Source: Dorea sp. 5-2 (lineage in GTDB: Bacteria > Bacillota > Clostridia > Lachnospirales > Lachnospiraceae). From it: 51,594 nt of DNA. The notes beneath the pieces were generated by a model, which was not told where the DNA came from, did not search any database, and was given only the letters and a program-made list of their open reading frames with translations. Shown one piece after another: positions 25,792-34,267 of this stretch. The stretch lies in assembly GCF_000403455.2 (NCBI RefSeq), contig NZ_KE159759.1, forward strand, positions 9,217-60,810, written 5' to 3'. Both the position numbers and the translations under genes were made by a program. Each line of letters starts with the position of its first letter. Position 1 is the first letter of the stretch.

Positions 25792-26641
25792 CCCAGTACT
25801 CCTTTTCATATTCAATCTGCATTCGAATCCCTTGATCCAAATCTATAAATTCTTCAGACAGATGGCTCTCTTTCTCCAACCTGGATATATCCGCCGTATA
25901 TTCTTTATTCCATTCTTTTGAAAGAATTCTAACTGGCTGCTCACTATTCATTTTCTTCTTTACTTTTAATGCGATCTCCTCAAGAGAATATTTTCTTCCG
26001 CTTGCAATATTATAATCATGGTATGCCATATCGTTTTCTATCATGAATTCGATCACTTTCTCCAAATCATATACATGGATATAATCAAAATAGCAGTTTT
26101 GTCTTATCGTTATAGGCTCGTTATTTAAACAGCACCGTATACAATGAGTAATGAATTTTGATTCATGGTCATATGGTCCATAGCAAGCAAACAAACGTAA
26201 ATTATAAATATTCTTACTGTATAATGCCAGTTCATTCATAATATATTTTGAACATCCATATATATCCTTCGGTAAAGAACGGAAAACCTCATCCTCTTTA
26301 ATCTCTATGATATCCTGTGTCTTGTCATACTCGGCTCCTGAACCCAGATAAATCATTTTTTCATACATATTACTGACTTTGTACAAATTCATAAAAACAC
26401 GCATACTGTCTTCAAACATAGTACCGATTTTATCAAAATCTGAACTCTTAACCGGATTCGGATTTGCTGCATGCAGCACGATATCAAAATGGCCCGTTTG
26501 AACAAATTCTTTCACAGCTTCAGTGTCTTTTAGATCCAGTTCCTTCCTGGATGGACTGACAATTATATATTTCTCCTTAAGTATCGGAATTATATTTTTC
26601 CCTACAAATCCAGTCCCTCCGGTAAATAATATTTTTTTCAC
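25772..26641 (-). CDS. NAD-dependent SDR (extended epimerase/dehydratase/reductase)
   Basis: About 289 residues from a GTG start at 26641 with GGAGGG before it. The Rossmann motif is ILFTGGTGFVGKNI and the catalytic pair is YGCSKY (Tyr-x3-Lys). Length and pattern resemble reductases and epimerases such as those that act on CDP- or GDP-4-keto-6-deoxy sugars. The next gene (TPP enzyme) overlaps it by 20 bases, so the two are tightly coupled. Substrate not determined; a role in reducing the TPP-enzyme product is an inference. Confidence 0.88.
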   Translation of the reverse strand: MKKILFTGGTGFVGKNIIPILKEKYIIVSPSRKELDLKDTEAVKEFVQTGHFDIVLHAANPNPVKSSDFDKIGTMFEDSMRVFMNLYKVSNMYEKMIYLGSGAEYDKTQDIIEIKEDEVFRSLPKDIYGCSKYIMNELALYSKNIYNLRLFACYGPYDHESKFITHCIRCCLNNEPITIRQNCYFDYIHVYDLEKVIEFMIENDMAYHDYNIASGRKYSLEEIALKVKKKMNSEQPVRILSKEWNKEYTADISRLEKESHLSEEFIDLDQGIRMQIEYEKEYWDEKKSC

Positions 26642-26701
26642 ATCTTTCCCTCCACTCATACAACTAGTTTGCTTTTTTATATGGTTTCTCTTTTATTTCC
26701 G

Positions 26702-27643
26702 TTACTCAATCTTTCCTTGTGTCAATTGGATCGTCTGATATGCATCTTCAATGGAATTATCCGAAATCTCCCCATTCAGAATACCTAAAAAATGTTCCAG
26801 TTCGGCAATCTGAAAGCTGTCACGCTCTTCTCGGAATTCTATTGTTTTTTGTTCTTTCAAAAAAGTGATTTTACTGTTTATCAAATCACCTATTATCGTA
26901 TCTTCATCCGTTAAAATCATGATTTCTCTGATTGGACTGCGTCCAAAATAATCCAAATGCAATTCAACAGACATCTTTGCATATTCTGCGATATACAACG
27001 CCACATCTTCACAATCTACTTCTGAATCTGATTTCTTCCCACTCCAATAAATAATTTGATCCGGCATACCAAACAAAAATTTCAGATAATCCCATTCATG
27101 AATCAAATCAATAGAGACACCGCCGCCTAATTCTCTACGTGCACTATAAGTATTTCTGTAATCTATTCCTGGTCTCCAATCCGGCAAATAGCTAGAACTG
27201 ATACACCATGCACCTGTCACCCGTCTGCCCTCTATGTATTTCTTCAAATACTGTATGACTTTCGTATATCTCAATGGACATGCAACATAATAAATTCTAT
27301 CTTCGGGATATCCCAATGCTTTAACCCGATCTATATTTTTTACAGATGTCAGCGGCTTTTCTATAAAAAAAGCTCTTGATTTGTTCCATACTTTTTGCAA
27401 TGCATCCAAATGAAACTCCGTTGGATTCGTTATAAAGACCATGTCATAATCATCTGGTAAATCCGCATAATCTTTATAAACTTTAGATATTTTAAGCCTT
27501 TGTTCTTCTTCCACATCACGATATCTTCTTAAAGCTTCCACCGTCAAATCAATCTTTCTATTATCAGCGATTACCCTCAAATTGTTAATATGCCTTTTAG
27601 CAATGGAACCCACTCCGATAAAACATAATTTTAAAGAGTTCAT
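26702..27643 (-). CDS. Gfo/Idh/MocA family oxidoreductase
   Basis: 313 residues. N-terminal Rossmann fold with CFIGVGSIAKRHINNL, then TNPTEFHLDAL and the family's catalytic lysine motif EKPLTS (Lys in FFIEKP). The C-terminal domain contains GGGVSIDLIHEWDYLKFLFG with the usual Asp/His. Gfo/Idh enzymes oxidise or reduce sugars at C3 or C4. The ATG overlaps the stop of the preceding gene by four bases, so the pair is coupled. Its partner at 27640 has a different catalytic motif. Sugar substrate unknown. Confidence 0.9.
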   Translation of the reverse strand: MNSLKLCFIGVGSIAKRHINNLRVIADNRKIDLTVEALRRYRDVEEEQRLKISKVYKDYADLPDDYDMVFITNPTEFHLDALQKVWNKSRAFFIEKPLTSVKNIDRVKALGYPEDRIYYVACPLRYTKVIQYLKKYIEGRRVTGAWCISSSYLPDWRPGIDYRNTYSARRELGGGVSIDLIHEWDYLKFLFGMPDQIIYWSGKKSDSEVDCEDVALYIAEYAKMSVELHLDYFGRSPIREIMILTDEDTIIGDLINSKITFLKEQKTIEFREERDSFQIAELEHFLGILNGEISDNSIEDAYQTIQLTQGKIE

Positions 27644-28626
27644 AACTTCCCCTCTATTCGATCAATCCATTCCAGAACCCTGTAATCTTTTTCAAACCCA
27701 TATCTTTGTCTTCGATTGTTAGAAATTGCAGAAATAAAATCGTCTATTTCATCTGCATATGCGTTTTCAATCACCGTTTCCTGATACCCCTCTCTACGAT
27801 TTACAGAATCATATAGATGGATACTCTTTAATTCTCCCTTTTCTCTGCCATATCTTTTCAAACCACTTGGTTTTCCGTCCCACACAAGATATAGATTCTC
27901 CGCATAAATTTCCAGATTACGGACTGCCTTAGGACACACTACATCAATAATCAGCGTCCCTTTATTTCCATTATCGTGTCGTACCTGAATCATATAATTA
28001 TCACTATAATCAATATTCAGACGGCTCATTTTATCATGTAATACCGAAACATCCTGAATCTCTCCAAATGTTTCAATCAGCCATGGAAACTCAATCGCCA
28101 TAATCTCCCGGCATCCATTTGTCCGTCTGTCACCGACAAAAAAATTATGATAATTCTTCCACGGATGCCATTCCGGAAGATACTGCCCTACATGATATAC
28201 ATAATTTACTTTATTTTCCTGTCCATGGACTTCATCTTGTATATATTGAATCTCTTTCCGATATAAAAACGTAGAAGATAAAAACAGTATTTTTCCATTT
28301 TCCCTGGCTAATTCTATATTTTCCTGATATCCATCTCTCACCAGATTGATCTCGGTAAACACGTGTAATTGGCTTTTCAAGCACATATTGATAAGATCCT
28401 TATGTGTCAGCGGTGATGTACATACAAAAGCACATACTACATCTCCATGTTCACTGATCACTTCATCCAGACACCAATATGTCTGAACATGCAAAGAAAC
28501 TTCTGCTTCTTTTCTTCTATCTTCTCTTGCATCTACGCCGTATATATGCCGCACGTCATTTCGTTCTCCAAGCAGACGTATTCTTCTTTTTCCCATGGAA
28601 CCTAATCCTATTACAACAACATCCAT
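27640..28626 (-). CDS. Gfo/Idh-like oxidoreductase with altered catalytic motif
   Basis: 328 residues. Rossmann start VVVIGLGSMGKRRIRLLG and VCTSPLTHKDLI are typical of Gfo/Idh/MocA proteins. The usual EKP catalytic motif reads TEINLVRD, so the conserved lysine is missing. It may be a catalytically altered or scaffold partner of the adjacent enzyme, with which it overlaps by four bases. Neighbours are NeuC-like (upstream) and the canonical Gfo/Idh (downstream). Function not known. Confidence 0.85.
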   Translation of the reverse strand: MDVVVIGLGSMGKRRIRLLGERNDVRHIYGVDAREDRRKEAEVSLHVQTYWCLDEVISEHGDVVCAFVCTSPLTHKDLINMCLKSQLHVFTEINLVRDGYQENIELARENGKILFLSSTFLYRKEIQYIQDEVHGQENKVNYVYHVGQYLPEWHPWKNYHNFFVGDRRTNGCREIMAIEFPWLIETFGEIQDVSVLHDKMSRLNIDYSDNYMIQVRHDNGNKGTLIIDVVCPKAVRNLEIYAENLYLVWDGKPSGLKRYGREKGELKSIHLYDSVNRREGYQETVIENAYADEIDDFISAISNNRRQRYGFEKDYRVLEWIDRIEGKL

Positions 28627-28703
28627 TCTTCCTAACCTCTTATTATACGAACTTCAACTTTCTGACATCACACCATTGATAATCTTAGATATTCTCAAGT
28701 ATT

Positions 28704-29843
28704 CTATAAGTCATAAAACACTTTTTTCATCTCTATCCCCGCATCTAAGACACTTTTCATAATCTGCACAATCTTGTCCGATGTCGTTCCATCCCCGTAC
28801 AGATATACTGGTTGGTGCTCCAGTCTTTCCGCTTCCCAAATGGCTCCCTTTATACTCTCCGCTTCCGGCTCACAACAGATTACTGTCTCAGCCATCAGCC
28901 TTCCTTTTTGTCTGTCTCCAATATTTACCGTTGGAGTTCCAAGTACAGGCGCTTCTAAGATTCCGCTTGAAGAATTACCCAATACAAATTCCGCGTATTT
29001 TACAGCACTAAGGTAACGTATCATTCCAAGATTCGCCGCCAGTTTCGCATTGTCATGCTTCCGTGCAAATTCTCCCACAATTCTATTTACTATGTCGCCT
29101 CCTGCATCTGCATTTGCCATTGTCATCAGGAAGAATACATCCGATCTGTCATGCATGACTTTACACAATTCCTCTGTCTGTACTTCAGCCGTCTCTTCCT
29201 CCAAAGTTACCGGATGGAATGTAACAACTGCATATGGCATCTCTGCCGGAATCTCTGCTGATTTTCGGATTTCGATTTCTTTCATCAGTGGACAGTTGCG
29301 TATATTTTCTGTTCCAAGAGACCCCACATTAAATACTCGATCCGGATGTTCCCCCAACTGAATCACTCTGTTACGGTATGCTTCCGCGGCAGTAAAATGT
29401 AAAAAACCCATTTTTGTCAACGCATGACGGATACAGTCATCCACGGCTCCTTCTGTCACCTCACCACCATGGATATGTGCGATCGGAATCCTTTCATTCA
29501 TTGCCGCACTGGCTATTCCAAGCATTTCCGTCCTGTCGCCAAGAATAACCAGCATATCCGGTCTGTCTTCCTTAAAACACTTCGCAAATCCTTCTATGGC
29601 GTTTGCCATAGTCAGGGAAATGTCATAGGGTGTATTCCCCCACTCCAGTATCGGAATCTTATGTTTTATCAAGAATCCATCCTCTTCAATAAACGACACT
29701 GTACTGCCATATTTCTCAGACAAATGCATTCCGGTAACTATTAAATTAAGTTCCAATTGCCCATCAGCATCTACCGCACGGATTAATGGTGTCAGTATTC
29801 CATATTCAGCCCTGGTGGCAGTTACAATCGCTATCCTTTTCAT
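28704..29843 (-). CDS. neuC: UDP-sugar 2-epimerase, hydrolysing (NeuC/LegG type)
   Basis: 379 residues. The UDP-GlcNAc 2-epimerase fold shows ATRAEYGILTPLIRA, LILGDRTEML-type (here LVILGDRTEMLGIASAAM) and the active-site IAHIHGGEVTEGAVDDCIRHALTKM. The hydrolysing members release UDP: NeuC gives ManNAc, LegG gives 2,4-diacetamido-2,4,6-trideoxymannose. Position between LegC and the oxidoreductases and the leg-type gene set favour LegG. ATG at 29843 starts with MKRIAIVTATRAEYG, the family N-terminus. Confidence 0.92.
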   Translation of the reverse strand: MKRIAIVTATRAEYGILTPLIRAVDADGQLELNLIVTGMHLSEKYGSTVSFIEEDGFLIKHKIPILEWGNTPYDISLTMANAIEGFAKCFKEDRPDMLVILGDRTEMLGIASAAMNERIPIAHIHGGEVTEGAVDDCIRHALTKMGFLHFTAAEAYRNRVIQLGEHPDRVFNVGSLGTENIRNCPLMKEIEIRKSAEIPAEMPYAVVTFHPVTLEEETAEVQTEELCKVMHDRSDVFFLMTMANADAGGDIVNRIVGEFARKHDNAKLAANLGMIRYLSAVKYAEFVLGNSSSGILEAPVLGTPTVNIGDRQKGRLMAETVICCEPEAESIKGAIWEAERLEHQPVYLYGDGTTSDKIVQIMKSVLDAGIEMKKVFYDL

Positions 29844-29929
29844 ATTCCAATCCGTTCGTCCTCTCCAAAATCCCTTTTGCTTCTTATCTGATTATGTCAT
29901 TTGAATCTATATATTTCCAAATTTTTTCC

Positions 29930-31105
29930 TTAATCGATCGCCAATTCTCTAAGCACCTGCTTCACCTTATCAGACACAAACCGAATCTCATCTTTCATAA
30001 TCTGGGTGCTTGAAGGTATATTGAGTATCCTTGAAGCATAATAAGGCGCCTTCTCTAATTTATATGTAATCTCACCTTCATAAGGTCTCTGCTCATTGAT
30101 AAGTCCCCAAATTGCCCTAGTTTGGATTCCTTCCTGCTCAAGTAATGTAATAATCTCTCGCATAGAAGCACTTATCTTATCTCGGTTGATTTCCAACGAA
30201 TAAAACCACTTATTAGAACATGTCCCATCACGGAATGGCAAAAGCTCTGCAAGTCCAAAGTCTTCGAACTCTTTCTCATATAATTCATAATTCCTCCGCT
30301 TCCGTCTTACAAATTCCGGCAGTTCTTCCATCTGTGCCACTCCAAGCGCCGCTTGAAGATTCGTCATCCGATAATTATAACCTACTTCATGATGGATATA
30401 ATAATGCGGGTCATCCTTTGCCTGGGTTGACAGGTATCTGATATGATCTACAATCCCCGCACCCGCTGTCACAGCTCCTCCGCCGCCTGTCGTGATGATC
30501 TTATTTCCATTAAAACTGTATGCCCCAAAATGACCAATTGTACCTGCATATCTCCCTGTATATCTGCCTTCTGTATAATATGTACCAAGCGCTTCCGTAG
30601 CATCTTCTACCACTCTAAGATTATAACTTTCGGCTATATCCATAATACTCTCCATATCAGCCATATTTCCAAATACATGGACAACTATAACTGCTTTGAC
30701 CGGACTGCCTTCGTACAACAAAATACCCTCTGAAAATCTGCATTCTTCCTCACAAAATTGCCTAAACTTCTCCGGATCCATGCAAAAGCTGTCATCACAA
30801 TCGATAAATACCGGTCTGGCAAACTGATATCTAACAGGATTAACAGCTGCAATAAAAGTAAGCGGAGGTACAAGCACAACATCACCAGGCTTAACTCCCG
30901 CTTCCACCAGTGAAAGATGAATTGCAGACGTACCGCTCTGGCAAGCCGCTACATTCTCCGTATGTAAAAAATCTGCCAACATCTTCTCTAATTTTGTAAT
31001 GTATGCGCCGCCGGTTGATACCCATCCTTGTTCGAGCGCATCATTCACATACTTCTTTTCATTCCCTTCAAAATTAGGGATTGATAAGGGTATAAATCTT
31101 CTCAT
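29930..31105 (-). CDS. legC: LegC-like PLP aminotransferase
   Basis: 391 residues from ATG 31105 (MRRFIPLSIPNFEGNE), preferred over 31135 as family members begin there. It is a DegT/DnrJ/EryC1/StrS aminotransferase: EGWVSTGG-like start, GTSAIHL, VVEDATEALGT, and PLP lysine in AYSFNGNKIITTGGGG. The Lys in place of the His of RfbH-type dehydratases identifies an aminotransferase. LegC puts the amino group on C4 of the 4-keto-6-deoxy-GlcNAc nucleotide made by LegB, whose gene is 38 bases upstream. Second step of the legionaminic acid route. Confidence 0.9.
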   Translation of the reverse strand: MRRFIPLSIPNFEGNEKKYVNDALEQGWVSTGGAYITKLEKMLADFLHTENVAACQSGTSAIHLSLVEAGVKPGDVVLVPPLTFIAAVNPVRYQFARPVFIDCDDSFCMDPEKFRQFCEEECRFSEGILLYEGSPVKAVIVVHVFGNMADMESIMDIAESYNLRVVEDATEALGTYYTEGRYTGRYAGTIGHFGAYSFNGNKIITTGGGGAVTAGAGIVDHIRYLSTQAKDDPHYYIHHEVGYNYRMTNLQAALGVAQMEELPEFVRRKRRNYELYEKEFEDFGLAELLPFRDGTCSNKWFYSLEINRDKISASMREIITLLEQEGIQTRAIWGLINEQRPYEGEITYKLEKAPYYASRILNIPSSTQIMKDEIRFVSDKVKQVLRELAID

Positions 31106-31143
31106 GATCCTCTGCCTTCCTAAATAAATCACCATTCTAAGGA

Positions 31144-32355
31144 TTACATCTTACTGTCCAATGATTTTCCGGTCTCAATATGTTCAAAGTTAGGGAGATA
31201 CATTTTCATAATCTCAACGATTCTTTTCTTTGTCGTCGTCTCTTTATTAAATTCTCCTTCTAACTCCTCGAACAATTTCTCCACTTTGCTTTTCTGTGCA
31301 ATCTCATTTACTGTAATAACGCCCAATGCTTCAAAGCGAGTCATATCTACAATTTCATCATCTGTAAAGAACTCTTCCGCCGGCTTCTCGCCGGATGTAT
31401 TGGAAGGGGAATAGTGAACCGGATACATATTACTTCCATTTTTTAATTCCTCTGCTTTCTCAATCGCCTCTTCATCCGACTCGCATTCCAGTACACGAAA
31501 TCCCTGTTCCTGCAACAATCTCGTCGCAATCCTATCAAAAGACATCATCTGGGCGTCTGAAAGTTTTGGGAAAAATATCTCCTGATTTTTTCCCAACATA
31601 CATGCCAACAGGCAGATCTGCCCGCTTTCTTCCGGAGATACAAAATACCGCTTTACATCCGACGGCGCGCTGATCGGCTGAAATTTAGAAATGCGTGCCA
31701 AAAATCCCGCCGGCAGTGAACCATTCGAAAATGCAACATTTGCAAACCGGGCAGTTTTAACCGAGAATCGATCGGAATAGCTAAATATTACATCTTCCAT
31801 AATCCGCTTGCTTGCGCCCATGATATTGACAGGATTAGCCGCTTTATCCGTCGATACACAAAAATACTCTTCCGGCGGAAATTTCGCCAATAAATCCAAA
31901 AGCTTTTTTGCATGCAACACATTATTCTTAATCAACGCTTCTATTGAATAGATATCCTTTTCTGAACGTACATGCTTATGCGCTGAAAAATTCGCCACTA
32001 TATCAAATCCTTTATGAGAACGGAACATCTTCTCGAATACAGGAGAATCAAAATCCATAGGATAAGGAATATACTCTTCCGGCACAAACGTTCCTTTTGT
32101 ACTTCGAAGATCACGGGTTAATTCTGCCAGAGCATTTTCATTAATATCCACAATAACAAGCTCTGACGGTTTAAAGGGAAGGATTGCCCGGACAAAGGAA
32201 CTTCCTATACTGCCGGCGCCCCCGATCACCAATACCGTCTTCCCTTCAATCTTTTGCCCTAACTCACTCCTATTCGCTTCTATATCCCTAAAAAACATAC
32301 TTTGGGAACGTCTGGTTATTTCTTTTGAAATAAATTGATTTAAATCAAACATCAT
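31144..32355 (-). CDS. legB: LegB-like nucleotide-GlcNAc 4,6-dehydratase
   Basis: 403 residues. After about 40 N-terminal residues comes the NAD site TVLVIGGAGSIGSSFVRAIL, then FSAHKHVRSEKD and STDKAANPVNIMGASKRIMED. The Met in place of the catalytic Tyr of MxxxK is the hallmark of the FlaA1/PseB/LegB branch. It removes water from UDP- or GDP-GlcNAc to form the 4-keto-6-deoxy sugar. A C-terminal charged extension of about 100 residues is longer than in PseB and fits LegB. Second ATG at 32352 is equally likely as start. Confidence 0.9.
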   Translation of the reverse strand: MMFDLNQFISKEITRRSQSMFFRDIEANRSELGQKIEGKTVLVIGGAGSIGSSFVRAILPFKPSELVIVDINENALAELTRDLRSTKGTFVPEEYIPYPMDFDSPVFEKMFRSHKGFDIVANFSAHKHVRSEKDIYSIEALIKNNVLHAKKLLDLLAKFPPEEYFCVSTDKAANPVNIMGASKRIMEDVIFSYSDRFSVKTARFANVAFSNGSLPAGFLARISKFQPISAPSDVKRYFVSPEESGQICLLACMLGKNQEIFFPKLSDAQMMSFDRIATRLLQEQGFRVLECESDEEAIEKAEELKNGSNMYPVHYSPSNTSGEKPAEEFFTDDEIVDMTRFEALGVITVNEIAQKSKVEKLFEELEGEFNKETTTKKRIVEIMKMYLPNFEHIETGKSLDSKM

Positions 32356-32415
32356 ACCATTCCTCTCTGAAAGGTTATTTTCTCAGGATTTCATTTCCTG
32401 ATACTCCCTTGAGTA

Positions 32416-33459
32416 TTAAAATATATCTATTTGCCTGTCCATACACGCAACTATATCATTCTTATCTCGATATCTTTTTGCCCATTCGACCGTATATTTT
32501 ACAGCCTCTGCCACATGCCATCGCGGATGCCATCCAAAAGTACTTTTCATCTTCGAACAATCCAATTTAAGAAAATTTGCTTCGTGAAAATTTTCTGTAG
32601 ATTTATCTATCCATCTTAATTCATTTCCCCACGCATTACAGAATAATTCTACCAACTCACCTGTTGATATACAGTCACAATCGTCAGGACCTACATTGTA
32701 AAATCCCGAATATTTTTTATCCTTATATTGCTCTTTAGCAATCATCAGATAAGCAGCTAACGGCTCTAACACATGTTGATATGGGCGCGTTGAATATGGA
32801 TTCCGAACAATGATATCTTCCTCTTTCAATGCTGCACGCACACAATCCGGAATAATCCGGTTATTAGCGAAGTCCCCTCCCCCAATCACATTCCCCGCCC
32901 GGGCTGTCGATACCGCTACATCCATATGATCAAAGAATGAATTGATATAACTATGGGTCACAAGTTCAGAACAAGACTTGCTGTTAGAATATGGATCATA
33001 TCCATCCAAAGGATCACACTCCCGATATCCCCATTCCCATTCGTTATTATGATACACTTTGTCTGTTGTCACATTTAAAAAGGATCTGACGCACGGATTC
33101 TGTCTGACACATTCACATACATTCACGGTTCCCATTACGTTTGTTTCATACGTGTAAACAGGATCCTTATAAGAATCTATTACAATTGGCTGTGCTGCCA
33201 GATGAAGAACTATCTCTGGCTGTATCTCTTCGAACACTCTCTTCAAATGATGAATATCACGAATGTCACCTTCAATTGAATTTAATTTTTTATCTAATGA
33301 GATCAATTCATAAAGATTAGGAACCGTCGGTGGTTTTAATGAATATCCAGTAACCTTAGCGCCTGCCCTGTAAAGAATCCGGCTAAGCCACGCTCCTTTA
33401 AAACCAGTGTGTCCCGTTATTAGTACTTTTTTATTCTTATAAAATTCAAGATCTAACAT
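32416..33459 (-). CDS. rfbG: CDP-glucose 4,6-dehydratase
   Basis: 347 residues. Rossmann motif VLITGHTGFKGAWLSRILYRAGA, LAAQPIVIDSYKDPVYTYETN, TTDKVYHN and catalytic YDPYSNSK are the RfbG signature, distinguishing it from RmlB. It converts CDP-glucose to CDP-4-keto-6-deoxyglucose, the entry point to 3,6-dideoxyhexoses and branched sugars. Eight bases separate it from rfbF upstream. No rfbH-type 3-dehydratase is in the window, so the 4-keto sugar must be used by another enzyme. Confidence 0.93.
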   Translation of the reverse strand: MLDLEFYKNKKVLITGHTGFKGAWLSRILYRAGAKVTGYSLKPPTVPNLYELISLDKKLNSIEGDIRDIHHLKRVFEEIQPEIVLHLAAQPIVIDSYKDPVYTYETNVMGTVNVCECVRQNPCVRSFLNVTTDKVYHNNEWEWGYRECDPLDGYDPYSNSKSCSELVTHSYINSFFDHMDVAVSTARAGNVIGGGDFANNRIIPDCVRAALKEEDIIVRNPYSTRPYQHVLEPLAAYLMIAKEQYKDKKYSGFYNVGPDDCDCISTGELVELFCNAWGNELRWIDKSTENFHEANFLKLDCSKMKSTFGWHPRWHVAEAVKYTVEWAKRYRDKNDIVACMDRQIDIF

Positions 33460-33466
33460 AATCTGC

Positions 33467-34246
33467 CTACTCCCACACCTTCCAAGGTGCCTTCCCTGAT
33501 AGCCATAATTCTTCCAGTTTCTCCTTCTCCCGCTGTGTATCCATACACTGCCAGAAACCGTTATGCTTGTACGCGTTCAGCTGCCCTTCTTCCACAAGGC
33601 GCATCAACGGTTCTTTTTCAAAGACCGTGTTATCATCCTCTATATAGCCGAAAATCTCCGGCTCCAATACCATGAACCCCGCACTCACCCGGCTTCCGTC
33701 CGCATCGGATTTTTCACGGAAGGCACGGATGGCCCTGCTGTCCTTATCTATATCCAGAACCCCAAACCGCTGCCCTACATGAACCGCCGTTAAGGTCGCA
33801 ATCTGCCCTTTCTGACTATGAAATCTGACCAGTTCATTCATATTGATATCTGAAACGCCGTCCCCATATGTCATCATAAACGGTTCGTCCCCGATATACT
33901 TCTGAATCCTCTTGATCCGTCCGCCGGTCATCGTACCAATTCCCGTATCCACAAGCGTTACTTTCCATGGTTCAGATACATTATTATGGATAACCATATT
34001 ATTTTCATGACCGAAGTCAAACGTCACATCGCCGTTATAAAGATAATAATCCGCAAAATACTCTTTGATCATATGCTGCTTATATCCACAGCAGATAATA
34101 AATTCATTGTAACCATAGTGTGAATAGCCTTTCATAATATGCCAGAGGATCGGTTTCTCGCCGATCTCAATCATTGGCTTCGGCCTCAGATGGCTCTCTT
34201 CGCTGATTCTCGTCCCAAATCCCCCTGCCAGAATCACTACTTTCAT
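33467..34246 (-). CDS. rfbF: Glucose-1-phosphate cytidylyltransferase
   Basis: 259 residues from ATG 34246 (MKVVILAGGFGTRISEES), preceded by AGGAAGGG; an upstream ATG at 34267 adds seven residues. The nucleotidyltransferase pattern is followed by KPMIEIGEKPILWHIMKGYSHYG, ICCGYKQHMIKEYF, and MMTYGDGVSD, which match RfbF. It makes CDP-glucose from glucose-1-phosphate and CTP for the dehydratase encoded downstream. Note the leading boundary with flippase 2 (21 bases), where base composition changes. Confidence 0.93.
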   Translation of the reverse strand: MKVVILAGGFGTRISEESHLRPKPMIEIGEKPILWHIMKGYSHYGYNEFIICCGYKQHMIKEYFADYYLYNGDVTFDFGHENNMVIHNNVSEPWKVTLVDTGIGTMTGGRIKRIQKYIGDEPFMMTYGDGVSDINMNELVRFHSQKGQIATLTAVHVGQRFGVLDIDKDSRAIRAFREKSDADGSRVSAGFMVLEPEIFGYIEDDNTVFEKEPLMRLVEEGQLNAYKHNGFWQCMDTQREKEKLEELWLSGKAPWKVWE

Positions 34247-34267
34247 AACTTTTCCCTTCCTTTGCAT

